Assembly (NCBI GenBank): GCA_021464415.1
Contig: CM038469.1
Span: forward strand, 20,851,901 to 20,915,900
Source of the DNA: Lonicera japonica
Taxonomy: Eukaryota > Streptophyta > Magnoliopsida > Dipsacales > Caprifoliaceae
Direction of reading: 5' to 3'
DNA length: 64,000 nt
Notes under the pieces: generated by a model
The model's input: the letters and a program-made list of their open reading frames with translations, nothing else
What the model was told of the DNA's origin: nothing
Databases searched by the model: none
Position numbers and translations under genes: made by a program
Shown: positions 10,754-21,748 of the stretch, piece after piece
Layout: every line of letters begins with the position of its first letter
How positions within the stretch are numbered: position 1 is the first letter of the stretch

Positions 10754-12362
10754 GCTCCAGATCTAAAATGCCTGTGCTGGCAGTGGACTCCATGATCGAT
10801 CATGGGGAAGCCCATGATCGATCACGGTACACCAGAAAGTCGGTTTTGAGCATTTATATGTCATTTTAAGCCCCCTCCACCCTCATTTTCGAGCCACAAC
10901 TTTAAATAGGGTTAGAGAGAGGTGAGAGCTCGTTGGAGAGAGTTCGTTGGGAGATTCCTACTCATCTTTCATCACCTAACAAAGATTTAAGCTTCAATCA
11001 CACCAATCCTCACCCAAAACACTATTCATCATCCCCAACCTTGGTTTCTTCTATTGGAGTTTGAGCATGGCGCTAGGGTTTCGCTGTTGGACTTCCACAC
11101 TTCATCAACTACGCGATCCGACTTCTCTAAAGTGGGAACGCTAGTAATTAAACTATTTTTTCAAATAATTACTTGTTGAATTAGAAGTTTGAAATCAAAT
11201 TGGGGAAAATTTATTACAAACCCTAGGTTGTGTGCTCATTAAATGGGTTGGGCTAGATTGATTTGCGATTGGGGGCTGATATCGGTAGATTATCATTTCT
11301 ATTGCATGATTGAGCATCTAAATCTATGTTTTCGCTCATATACAAGAAAATTTATCATGAACCCGTCATGTAGCTACACGTATGAACTAGATATTGGGTA
11401 TTTGGGGTTTTTGCTTAAAGAATCTTCAATTATGTGTTATGGATGATGGATACATATAAGTATAACATTAGAAGTACGTGTAGAAAGCTATCTATGAGAT
11501 TTGTACCAAAAACCCATTATGGCGGAGCTATACGCAATAACCTTTGGGTTGGTTGCCTTATGTAGGACATTAATAACACTAGTAATGGGGATATAATCTT
11601 GGTACATGTTAGGAATGTGATGAACATGATTTGGAAGGGCATAGATTGTCCTGGCCACAATCATAAAATACGTAGTGCTGTTAGTGCATCGATTAGGCGA
11701 GAATTTCAAAAACAAACACCTAGCTTGATAAAATGACATAAGAATATTATGGCTCGGTTTCGATACACATGAAATTATATATGACATAAGATATTGATCA
11801 TTAACCGATTGACTATGTACATGAGAATAATTACTAAGCGGTAAGGCCTAGGGTGAATGGCCCGGTATCGATGATTACGATGATACAAACCGGTTGGCAA
11901 TCTAATACTGATAGACTAATGATACTTTGTTGATGATATATGATCAGTGAACGGGGTATGAAGTGAATTGCATTGTTGGAAAAATGAAATGACATATGTT
12001 AGATTCCAAATGCAATGGATTGTGTGGGTTTGTTACACATGCATGTATGTACATATATGAATGATGTACACATTGGCTCCCTCATATATGGGCTTGTTAC
12101 TTACACAACTATAGATGAATGATGATAACGTGTATGATGAGAATTGCCTTATCAACGTTATATGCCTTACTATCTTATTATAACTTAGTTGTGGGATGGA
12201 TTGTGCGATTATTGAGAAATGTATACATTATATGATTGCTGTTGATATGACATATGATAATGGGATTGCATAGTCCATGATGGTCCCGGGTTTGGTCTCT
12301 AACGATTGAGGCCGGAAGTTGGGACACAGTCTCCTGGATGCAAGACCCGAAACCGTGCACGG

Positions 12363-12575
12363 AAACTAACGGGAGGCCCTGCTGCCGCGTGGGTGAAAGG
12401 CCACGAAATGCAGACTTGGTGGCGCTTGGATGACTATTGGTATAATGATTGGATATTAAGAATATGAAAACTAACGGGAGGCCCTGCTGCCGCATGGGTG
12501 AAAGGCCACGGAACATAGACGAAAACTAACGGGAGGCCCTGCTGCCGCGTGGGTGAAAGGCCACGAAATGCAGAC
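12363..12575 (+). repeat. 53-bp motif, three copies (two in the sister LTR)
   Basis: The motif AAACTAACGGGAGGCCCTGC...GAAATGCAGAC occurs at 12,363-12,415, 12,468-12,520 and 12,523-12,575. The sister LTR has two copies (17,444-17,496 and 17,549-17,601). A related single copy sits at about 19,330-19,385 and an inverted one at about 52,935-52,990. Confidence 0.85.
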
Positions 12576-13774
12576 CAGAGTGGAAGATTATTTGTATTAT
12601 CTTGGTAGTCTTGATGAATGTTACTGTGTTATATCTTATAACTATCTTATATATGTTTTGTCTTGAATATACCTCGAATAATATAAGACTGAAAGCATGT
12701 TCCATTGAATGGTAAATAATACACATAGAGAACCGTTGATCTTTCCTCATAAACATTACTTACGAATAATTGAAGTGGCAACCATAGCTAATGAAATGGC
12801 TAGATGGGAGACATCGTACCATGATGATTGGGACGAGGGATCAAGTGGCAATGCTTGCTAGTCGGTCAAGTAAGAATGTCATCATAACTTAATAACAAAG
12901 AGGAAATAATGAATACTTGACCAATAGTTCCTAACTTCCGAGATAGGTATGAGGTGATTGGGTTACAGGGTTGATATACACATTAGTAAGAATCCTCCTT
13001 AGCATGGTGAACCGTCGAAGGCTAATAATTCATTAAAGTAATCCTAGAACCCACCCCTTAGGAGAACGTGCGATCATTGAAAGGACGTATATGGGAATTT
13101 GTGGGACCGTGAGCAATAACTCGAATAGTTAGCTTCCGACCATAGGAGTAGAATTCCTAAGGAGGCTTGGTATGGAAGTGGGTGTGGGTTGCATTGCATC
13201 TCATTGTCTTTAACTATTATACTAAAGTAAAGTAATTACTTTCTGTAAAAGCTACACATGCTTTCATACCTCACTTATATAGTTCCCACTGGGCCCGAAT
13301 TTGGCTCATCCCCTTTTCTAAACAGTTTTGCAGGTTTAGCATTTTGGGTGGCACATGGTTCACGAATTTAGAGGCCTCTGATGTCCTTAAACCATTTAGT
13401 CCTCCTCGAGAGGGATTATATTGTATAATTGATTTTGATCATGTTGTAATGTATATAAACCCTCTTATAATAATTGAATTTTTGTATTAATGTATGAAGG
13501 ACGTGTAATAAGGCTTATGTAAATGGTTTTCATATATGTGGGGTGAATTTAAAATGTGGATTGGTTTGAGTTATTTTTGTATGAAAATGATTTTAAACGA
13601 ACTCCACATGCCGAAATTTTTAAAAAACGAATTTTCCTTAGATCATCTTTTATCAGAGGAAAGTCTTAAAAAGTTGTGTTTTTTTTACGTAATTAAACCC
13701 GCCGTCGCGCACAGCATCCGTGATTAACCGGGTCCCGGAGGTGAAAATCTCAAAATGGGATTCGGGGAGCCACA

Positions 13775-15249
13775 AGTTGGTATCAGAGGTATAGGTTTGA
13801 TTTTATTCGCTGGGTTCATGGGTAGATGTGTGTTTGGAATGAGCTTTTCGAATGTATCTCGATTTAGTCTTGTGTTATTCAGCGCTAAGGATGTTTCACC
13901 TTAGCGATATGTGTTCTGCATTTCCTCATACCGCGAGTGTTGGTGTTGGTACGGACTCGACTTTGGGAATAGTGGGGAAGGTGGATATGGTTATTCAAAC
14001 CTGAAAATTAAATAGCACTTCCTTTAGTTCACGTACCATTAGCGTGGAATGTGAGTCTCCGATCGGTATCTATTCCATTAGTGGGACATCCGAGCATAGG
14101 GAGAAACACTGTCCTCATAGAAGGAGTGGTCTTAAATGGTTGCAAGCGGGCGAGGAGCCATTGGCCAAGTGTAATCACTGAAAGACGTGGGAACCAAGGA
14201 GGTTCCTCCATCTGTAGTCATTACCGTAATTATCGTCCTAGACGAGAGGTGAGTTGTCTAATCAGAGTAGCGCAGCGAAAGCGTAGTGGGACCAGTGGCT
14301 TAGGTGTTAGCGGCCAACACGTGAGCATTTGCCTTTGGAATAGGTAATCCCTTTTCATTCTATTCAATGTATATCAATTGCTCTTATGAATGGTTCCATA
14401 TTATTCGTATTATAAATGTATTGTCTCCTTCTGAATCTATTGTCTTTCTTGATGAACATATTTTTACTCGGGATAAGTTTTGCTACCAGGTTAGCAATGG
14501 GCGACTGTCGAGTTATATTTTAGTTAGCTGCCTGATCAACGGATGACTAATATATAAATCAACAGTCTTCTACCGCCAACAAAAAGTAAAATGTGGCTTA
14601 TTAGTGTTAGTGGCCGATCCCATTCCTCGTGTTCACCCAATATGTTTCTTTGATTCTAATGGGTGAAACTCGAATTTTGTAATATTTGGAATACAGAAGA
14701 GTTGAGTAAGCACAATCACATTTGTTTTTCGGAGTACCGTTCTGTTTGGGTTTGTAGGAACTAGATTGTGAGACCTATTACTTTCATGCAATTGTAAATT
14801 ATGGATGCGTCTCGAGAGCTTTACAAACCCTGGTTTGGTATTTGATAATTTGGAATTATGGATTAAAGATTGTGAATCTTCATACATAGAATATCTCGGT
14901 TGGTAGTCCATGTTGTGCGTTTAGTGATTGGTTTCGATTCGAATTTTAGATTGTGGGTTGGTCCTATAGCATTAAGGATCATGTGCTATGTCACACGGGC
15001 ATATCGTATTGAAGAATTATCACCTCAAGAGTGAGCTAGGGGGTTCTAGCTTTGTGGTTCCGTTTTCGTACCATTCATTAAGACCGTTTCTTTTAGTTTG
15101 GTTCTTAGGTTGAGTTTTTGTTTCGTCCGTGACTGTGGTTCCTCTTTTAAGGAGGGGAGACCAAGTGAAAATTTGAGACTCGTGTCTTCTATTTACTTGT
15201 AAGCCTCCTACTAGAATTTCGAGGACGAAATTGTTTCAAGAGGGGAGAT
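13775..15249 (+). other. Non-coding interior of the Tekay-like element, with PBS and PPT
   Basis: The PBS TGGTATCAGAGG lies at 13,779-13,790, close to the initiator tRNA-Met type common to Ty3/gypsy chromoviruses. No frame resembling gag or pol is present; short open frames (for example 14,051-14,347 on plus, 14,633-14,911 on minus) show no recognisable domain. The last stretch holds TTTCGAGGACGAAATTG followed by the purine tract AGAGGGGAGA (about 15,238-15,248), which primes plus-strand synthesis next to the 3' LTR. Confidence 0.85.
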
Positions 15250-18200
15250 TGTAATACCCCGTGTTCTAATTTTTCGCGTTGAACTTCTCTTAAGCCCGGT
15301 TGAGGCTTAATCTTCGTTGGAATACGAGTAATGGGTTTTGAGCCCTCCGAACATGATCCGATGCTTCTAACATGTCATGTTAACATATTAAGTTTGTGGA
15401 ATCAATCGCTTCGTAATTCGGGTGGTCCGGATTGAAATCGAGATCTCGATCGCGTATTTTTGCTTTACGCGATTTCTTTATTTTTGGCTAACTTTGAAGC
15501 CTTGTAACTTCTTCATCTCTTATCCAATTTAGTCACCGTTTATGCTCGTGTCTAGGTTTCATACCATTCTACAACTTTCGTGTTTTGACCGAAGTCCAAT
15601 TCATACTCCTTATTGGTCAAAACAGCGACGGAAGTAGACCGATTAGTAAAATCTATTCATTCTGCAGCGCTTCGGCAGAGCGATGTCTTCGGTGAATTTC
15701 TGGGAATTATATATCCAGAATTTGAGGAAACTTCCTCTTTGGAAGTAGTAGATATTTGAATTATCTTTCCGTGGACCTAAAGATCACCTCAATCGGAGTT
15801 CCGAGAAAGAAGTTATGGCAGAATTACGAACAGTGCTCCAGATCTAAAATGCCTGTGCTGGCAGTGGACTCCATGATCGATCATGGGGAAGCCCATGATC
15901 GATCATGGTACACCAGAAAGTCAGTTTTGAGCATTTATATGTCATTTTAAGCCCCTTCCTCCCTCATTTTCGAGCCACAACTTTAGATAAGGTTAGAGAG
16001 AGGTGAAAGCTCGTTGGAGAGAGTTCGTTGGGAGATTCCTACTCATCTTTCATCACCTAACAAAGATTTAAGCTTCAATCACACCAATCCTCACCCAAAA
16101 CACTATTCATCATCCCCAACCTTGGTTTCTTCTATTGGAGCTTGAGCATGGAGCAAGGGTTTCGCTGTTGGACTTCCACACTTCATCAACTACGTAATCC
16201 GACTTCTCTAAGGTGGGAACGCTACTAACTAAACTATTTTTTCAAATAATTACTTGTTGAATTAGAAGTTTGAAATCAAATTGGGGAAAATTTATTACAA
16301 ACCCTAGGTTGTGTGCTCATTAAATGGGTTGGGCTAGATTGATTTGCGATTGGGGGCTGATATCGGTAGATTATCATTTCTATTGCATGATTGAGCATCT
16401 AAATCTATGTTTTCGCTCATATACAAGAAAATTTATCATGAACCCGTCATGTAGCTACACGTATGAACTAGATATTGGGTATTTGGGGTTTTTGCTTAAA
16501 GAATCTTCAATTATGTGTTATGGATGATGGATACATATAAATATAACATTAGAAGTACGTGTAGAAAGCTATCTATGAGATTTGTACCAAAAACCCATTA
16601 TGGCGGAGCAATACGCAATAACCTTTGGGTTGGTTTCCTTATGTAGGACATTAATAACACTAGTAATGGGGATATAATCTTGGTACATGTTAGGAATGTG
16701 ATGAACATGATTTGGAAGGGCATAGATTGTCCTGGCCACAATCATAAAATACGTAGTGCTGTTAGTGCATCGATTAGGCGAGAATTTCAATAACAAACAC
16801 CTGGCTTGATAAAATGACATAAGAATATTATGGCTCGGTTTCGATACACATGAAATTATATATGACATAAGATATTGATCATTAACCGATTGACTATGTA
16901 CATGAGAATAATTACTAAGCGGTAAGGCCTAGGGTGAATGGCCCGGTATCGATGATTACGATGATACAAACCGGTTGGCAATCTAATACTGATAGACTAA
17001 TGATACTTTGTTGATGATATATGATCAGTGAACGGGGTATGAAGTGAATTGCATTGTTGGAAAAATGAAATGACATATGTTAGATTCCAAATGCAATGGA
17101 TTGTGTGGGTTTGTTACACATGCATGTATGTACATATATGAATGATGTACACATTGGTTCCCTCATATATGGGCTTGTTACTTACACAACTATAGATGAA
17201 TGATGATAACGTGTATGATGAGAATTGCCTTATCAACGTTATATGCCTTACTATCTTATTATAACTTAGTTGTGGGATGGATTGTGCGATTATTGAGAAA
17301 TGTATACATTATATGATTGCTGTTGATATGACATATGATAATGGGATTGCATAGTCCATGATGGTCCCGGGTTTGGTCTCTAACGATTGAGGCCGGAAGT
17401 TGGGACACAGTCTCCTGGATGCAAGACCCGAAACCGTGCACGGAAACTAACGGGAGGCCCTGCTGCCGCGTGGGTGAAAGGCCACGAAATGCAGACTTGG
17501 TGGCGCTTGGATGACTATTGGTATGATGATTGGATATTAAGAATATGAAAACTAACGGGAGGCCATGCTGCTGCGTGGGTGAAAGGCCACGAAATGCAAA
17601 CCAGAGTGGAAGATTATTTGTATTATCTTGGTAGTCTTGATGAATGTTACTGTGTTATATCTTATAACTATCTTATATATGTTTTGTCTTGAATATACCT
17701 CGAATAATATAAGACTGAAAGCATATTCCATTGAATGGTACATAATACACATAGAGAACCGTTGATCTTTCCTCATAAATATTACTTACTAATAATTGAA
17801 GTGGCAACCATAGCTAATGAAATGGCTAGATGGGAGACATCGTACCATGATGATTGGGACGAGGGATCAAGTAGCAATGCTTGGTAGTCGGTCAAGTAAG
17901 AATGTCATCATAACTTAATAACAAAGAGGAAATAATGAATACTTGACCAATAGTTACTAACTTCCGAGATAGGTATGAGGTGTTTGGGTTACAGGGTTGA
18001 TATACACATTAGTAAGAATCCTCCTTAGCATGGTGAATAGTCGAAGGCTAACAATTCATTAAAGTAATCCTAGAACCCACCCCTTAGGAGAACGTGCGAT
18101 CATTGAAAGGACGTATATGGGAATTTGTGGGAACGTGAGCAATAACTCGAATAGTTAGCTTCCGACCATAGGAGTAGTATTCCTAAGGAGGCTTGGTATG

Positions 18201-18826
18201 GAAGTGGGTGTGGGTTGCATTGGATCTCCTTGTCTTTAACTATTATACTAAAGTAAAGTAATTACTTTCTGTAAAAGCTACACATGCTTTCATACCTCAC
18301 TTATATAGTTCCCACTGGGCCCAAATTTGGCTCATCCCCTTTTTTAAACAGTTTTGCAAGTTTAGCATTTCGGGTGGCACGTGGTTCACGAATTTAGAGG
18401 CCTCTGATGTCCTTAAACCTTTTAGTCCTCCTTGAGAGGGATTATATTGTATAATTGATTTTGATCATGTTGTAATGTATATAAACCCTCTTATAATAAT
18501 TGAATTTTTGTATTAATGTATGAAGGACGTGTAATAAGGCTTATGTAAATGGTTTTCATATATGTGGGGTGAATTTAAAATGTGGATTGGTTTGAGTTGT
18601 TTTTGTATGAAAATGATTTTAAACTTAACAGGGTGGATCATTGTTTAAACGAACTCCACATGCCGAAATTTTAAAAAAAACGAATTTTTCCTTGGATCAT
18701 CTTTTATCAGAGGAAAGTCTTAAAAAGTTGTGTTTTTTTACGTAATTAAACCCGTGTCGCGCACGACATCCGTGATTAACTGGGTCTCGGAGGTGAAAAT
18801 CTTAGAACGGGATTCGGGGAGCCACA
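15250..18826 (+). mobile_element. 3' LTR of the Tekay-like element
   Basis: TGTAATACCCCGTG...GGGGAGCCACA, collinear with the 5' LTR and lacking the nested solo LTR. It has two perfect CCATGATCGATCATGG palindromes (15,871-15,886 and 15,892-15,907), two copies of the 53-bp motif, and TCAGG at its right end (18,827-18,831). It carries a short insertion relative to the 5' LTR near 18,628-18,650. Confidence 0.93.
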
Positions 18827-18831
18827 TCAGG

Positions 18832-19064
18832 GAGTGGAAAGTTTGGGTCAGAGGGGTTTGTCGTGCCACAATTTGGTTTGTCGCACGACAAAGGCCTTTT
18901 AAAAATGATTTGTTACACGACAAATCCTTCTAGTTATAGGTTTGTTTGGGCTACAAACTTCTTAGAGGGGTTTCTAGTATTTTTTGGGTGAGTTCTAGAC
19001 TCAAAAGGGTGCTTTTCGAGGGTTTTTATGGTTCTTCTAGGAGTCATGGATCAGGGTGTCCACA
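18832..19064 (-). mobile_element. Tat-1 5' LTR, U3 tip (right piece)
   Basis: Resumes the LTR interrupted at 8,843. The right terminus GATCAGGGTGTCCACA corresponds to TGTGGACACCCTGATC on the minus strand, the A-type start. TGTCGTGCCACA-, TGTCGCACGACA- and TGTTACACGACA-like decayed palindromes occur at about 18,858-18,925. Confidence 0.85.
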
Positions 19065-20002
19065 GGGTCCTTTTCCCAAACATCTTTATTCATGGTTTAT
19101 TTTGCTAATCAGAACTATTAAAATGGATTTTCCCGTTGATTTCGTAATTGAGGTTTTATATACTTGGTGGAAATGTTAAATATGGCACAAAGATCAGTTG
19201 AACAAGTCGGTTACTGTATTATCGAGGCTTTATGATTGCGCTACCCATAGATTAGTTGCAGGTTGGTTTCTAAAGATTGGGACCATAAAATGGGACTTAG
19301 TGCCCCTAGGTGGAAGACCCGAAACTGTGCATGGAAAATATCGTGTAGGCCCTGCTACCACGTGGTTGAAAGACCACGAAATGCAGACTTGTTAGACGTC
19401 TGGATAGTCGCGTGACTGACGAGATACCAGCTCGAGTTATGTGTTGCGAATGGTAATAAATTGGAATTGGATTTCTATCTCACTAAAATAACTACTTATG
19501 TTTTAAAAAGAAAGAGAAGTGTTTCCTCCTTAAATTTATTATATTTGATTCCCACTAGATCCATTTGACTCACCCCATTATTTTTTACACAGGTACTTTA
19601 GTGGGTTCTACAGGCAAGGGAAAAGAAATGTCGCATATTCTTAGATTGCCTCAATACCACAAACTGATCACGGGTCCTTCATGACCGAAGGACCTTTGTT
19701 CTCCAAGTTTATTTAACAATACATGCTTTACTCTTACTTTAGAATTTATATATATATATATGTTGTATGTGGAGATTGTGTATCTTGTACTTGGGACCTC
19801 GTTGGAGGCTAGCTGTTGAATTGTAGTATTCCTTTTGCTTTTGTGGACAAACTTGAGATATGAAATCCAATTTTATTGTCTAGGTTGTGAATCCTTATAT
19901 TTTGCACAGGAATTACGTCTAGTTAGCCCCAGTCAGCGTACGACGCCGTAAAAAACTGGGTTTCGGAGGAGGAATCCTCTCCATGAAATTTGGGGTGTCA
20001 CA
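19065..20002 (+). mobile_element. 3' part of a Tekay-like LTR
   Basis: Contains a diverged copy of the 53-bp motif (about 19,330-19,385), the TTCCCACTAGATCCATTTGACTCA block (about 19,551-19,574) and an LTR-type end, TTTGGGGTGTCACA. The 5' part is missing: the fragment begins exactly where the Tat-1 LTR ends, so Tat-1 probably inserted into this LTR and the rest lies left of the window. A (TA)n run lies at 19,748-19,764. Confidence 0.7.
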
Positions 20003-20243
20003 GATACTCACATGTGGGGATAGATCCTGGTATGGGGATCGATCCTCACATGGGGATAGATGTACTTTTACTGGTAATTTCTTCTTTTGCTTATAACTTT
20101 TTGCTCCGAACTCTAATTAATACACTGTTTTCTCCTACGCGTAGGTAATTCAATTTTATACAACTTTTATTTCTGGAGATATTTTCAAATTCTCAATCGA
20201 TAAAAAGTTTGATCAGTTACAACTTTGGGTTTTACGATAGTTC
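20003..20243. other. Probable fragment of a diverged Tekay-like LTR
   Basis: Starts with repeats containing GGGATCGATCC and ACATGGGGATAGAT, analogous to the CCATGATCGATCATGG palindromes of the complete element. It is followed by a TTGCTTATAACTTTTTGCTCC stretch that resembles the 5' portion of Tekay-like LTRs. No terminus is visible. This is inference from weak similarity. Confidence 0.35.
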
Positions 20244-20675
20244 TCAGTTTTCTTCGGAAACTTCTGGGATCGATTCGATTGAGCTTCTTTTTTCTTGGAA
20301 CCACTCTTGAACACTTGCATTCACTTCATTCATGCTTAGGGACTTGCTTATTCTTTTCTTTTTAGTGCTTTTGGGGTATTTTACGGAGTTTTCCTTGCCT
20401 CGGGCCTCGAAATGGATATTAACTTCTTCTTCTTCAGGCCTTCTTCTTGCACTTTTTTGCATTCAACCTTCCTTCTTGCATCCAACCTCAGTTGCTTAAC
20501 CACTTTAGGCCTGCAAAATGTCTTAGTAACACAGAAATACAATGCAATGCCTTCTTTTTATGCTTAAATTGAATTTACATGCAATTTCCTGTTTGAAGCA
20601 ATAACTAGAAGCTAATTGAGCCTTGTTTAGGAGATTAGAAATGAAATTTATGGGCTCAATCATAGTTCTCAATGT
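20244..20675 (-). other. Leader remnant left of a Tat-type LTR; lysine/glutamate-rich frame
   Basis: On the minus strand this follows the LTR and PBS at 20,676-21,748, so it should be the 5' leader of that element. A 72-codon frame (20,462-20,244) rich in Lys, Glu and Ser resembles nothing I recognise and may be chance. No gag was found; the element appears truncated by the Tekay-like sequences on the left. Confidence 0.35.
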
Positions 20676-20693
20676 CCCTAGCAGAGTCACCAC
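20676..20693 (-). promoter_or_regulatory. Primer-binding site
   Basis: GTGGTGACTCTGCTAGGG on the minus strand, adjoining the LTR. It is the same class as the Tat-1 and Tat-2 sites. Confidence 0.65.
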
Positions 20694-21748
20694 TATGAGA
20701 ATTCAGAATCTTTCATGGTCTCCCGAGAGATTCTTTTTTTTATTATTATTTTTGAGGAAAAATGTGTTTACAAGAGTTGCTAATTTGTTTTGCGAGAAAA
20801 CAAACAAAAGATTGTGTAAAAGATAATATGAAAACGGATCGACTTTTACATATTGAAACTAGAGATAACTTGGTAATTTTCTTTTTAGGGTTCGAGAACT
20901 ACGATACGAATTGGGAAGATGTTAGGCACCCAATCCATCCTTTCAGTCTTTTAATGGATCATTTATTTAATTCATATTTTAGATATTTTTCAAGTAGTTT
21001 GATTTTTTTTTAAAATAGTCCTTTTAGCTAAATTTAGTTTAAAATAATTTTTATGAAATCAGACTCGAGCTTGTAAGCGCCTACGTTTTCATTCGTAGAA
21101 TAAAATCAAAGTCTGGAAATTCTATGAGTTTGAAATTTTTTTTTGTGGGAGTTTTGTTTTGAAATCATGTCAAAATAGGTTTTAGTTTTCTTGTAATACT
21201 TAAAAAGGACATGCTTTGAAAGTAATGAGCTTGTTTGCAAATTATCTAATTTTTTGTATTAAAACTTATGATTGAAATTCAAATGAGTGTTAGAAATGCG
21301 TCCTGATGCACTTGAAAAAAATAAGAGTTGCTTGCCTTGTTGCTAGCTTCTTCTTTACTTGCTTGCATACTTGCTTCTTTATCTAGAACTCTCTCTCCAA
21401 ACCTCTATAAATTGCCTATAGAGAAGTTTCTCTCTCCAAACTTGCCCCTAACTTGCATATCTCCAAATCGCCCCCCAAGGGTCCTATTTATAGAGAAAAT
21501 CCCTCTGAAAGTAAACACATAGGGGTGCGCGGTAGGGGCCTACGGCACTGGGGGTGCAAAACTGCAGTGAGGCACAGGCAGTGCCATAGGGTAGGTGCGG
21601 CATTGGGGTGGTGCGGCACTGCTTGTGGGTGCGGCACTACCCCTAAAAGTTGTAAAAAATGCCCTAAAACCTTATTGTTTATCATGAATGCACATATGAG
21701 AAAATGCAATATGAAGTTTCAGTGTGGTCGCAAATTAAGGTGTCCACA
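20694..21748 (-). mobile_element. Tat-type LTR (B-like), truncated element
   Basis: Right end AAATTAAGGTGTCCACA; left end TATGAGAATTC (TG mutated to TA). It contains the conserved U5 block (20,885-20,950) and a GC-rich GGTGCGGCACTG-type array (21,515-21,650), then TATA-like CCTATTTATAGAG (21,483-21,495) on the transcribed side. The presence of a PBS shows it was a 5' LTR rather than a solo one, but the internal region is lost. Confidence 0.8.

Larger units (their letters stand above)
8844..13774 (+). mobile_element. 5' LTR of the Tekay-like element (contains a nested solo LTR)
   Basis: Runs from TGTAATACCTCGTG to GGGGAGCCACA. It matches 15,250-18,826 throughout except for the 1,320-bp Tat LTR plus duplicated GCTCC at 9,434-10,758. 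Notable parts are a CCATGATCGATCATGG palindrome pair (10,790-10,826), a possible TATA at TTTAAATAGG (about 10,900), the AAGTGGGAACGCTAG block (11,138-11,152), three copies of a 53-bp motif (12,363-12,575), and a TTCCCACTGGGCCCGAATTTGG block shared with other Tekay-like LTRs here (about 13,283-13,305). Short frames inside the LTR are not genes. Confidence 0.92.
8844..18826 (+). mobile_element. Complete non-autonomous Tekay-like LTR retrotransposon with giant LTRs (LARD-like)
   Basis: Two directly repeated LTRs (8,844-13,774 and 15,250-18,826; about 3.6 kb each after removing a nested solo LTR) flank only 1,475 bp of interior. The element has TG...CA ends, a 5-bp TSD (TCAGG), a TGGTATCAGAG primer-binding site for initiator tRNA-Met, and a polypurine tract. 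The interior encodes no gag, protease, RT or integrase. Its last 70 bp still resemble the 3' end of autonomous Tekay/Del chromoviruses (a TTTCGAGGACGAAATT motif before a purine tract), so it is probably mobilised in trans by a Tekay relative. The two LTRs look nearly identical by eye, implying a fairly recent insertion. Confidence 0.9.
1..19064 (-). mobile_element. Tat-1: decayed Tat/Ogre-type Ty3/gypsy element (3' end outside window)
   Basis: Read on the minus strand from right to left: a 5' LTR (split into 7,378-8,843 and 18,832-19,064), primer-binding site (7,359-7,377), leader, gag (about 6,640 to 1,900), protease (1,429-986) and the stretch leading into reverse transcriptase (372-1). Pol continues beyond position 1. 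Gag and protease align residue by residue with the plus-strand Tat-2 copy at 28,291-32,033, which fixes lineage and orientation. Three later insertions interrupt it: solo LTRs at 2,100-3,651 and 3,697-4,868, and a whole element at 8,844-18,826. The reading frames contain many stops and frameshifts. The span given includes those nested insertions. Confidence 0.85.

Noticed and set aside
11243..16868. Identical or near-identical 67- and 99-codon frames in both Tekay-like LTRs
   Set aside because: Their identity reflects the recent LTR duplication. They have no domain, lie within non-coding LTR sequence and are absent from older related LTRs.
20244..20462. Lysine/glutamate-rich 72-codon minus-strand frame as a host gene exon
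   Set aside because: No splice context or recognisable domain; it sits in the leader of a truncated Tat element.
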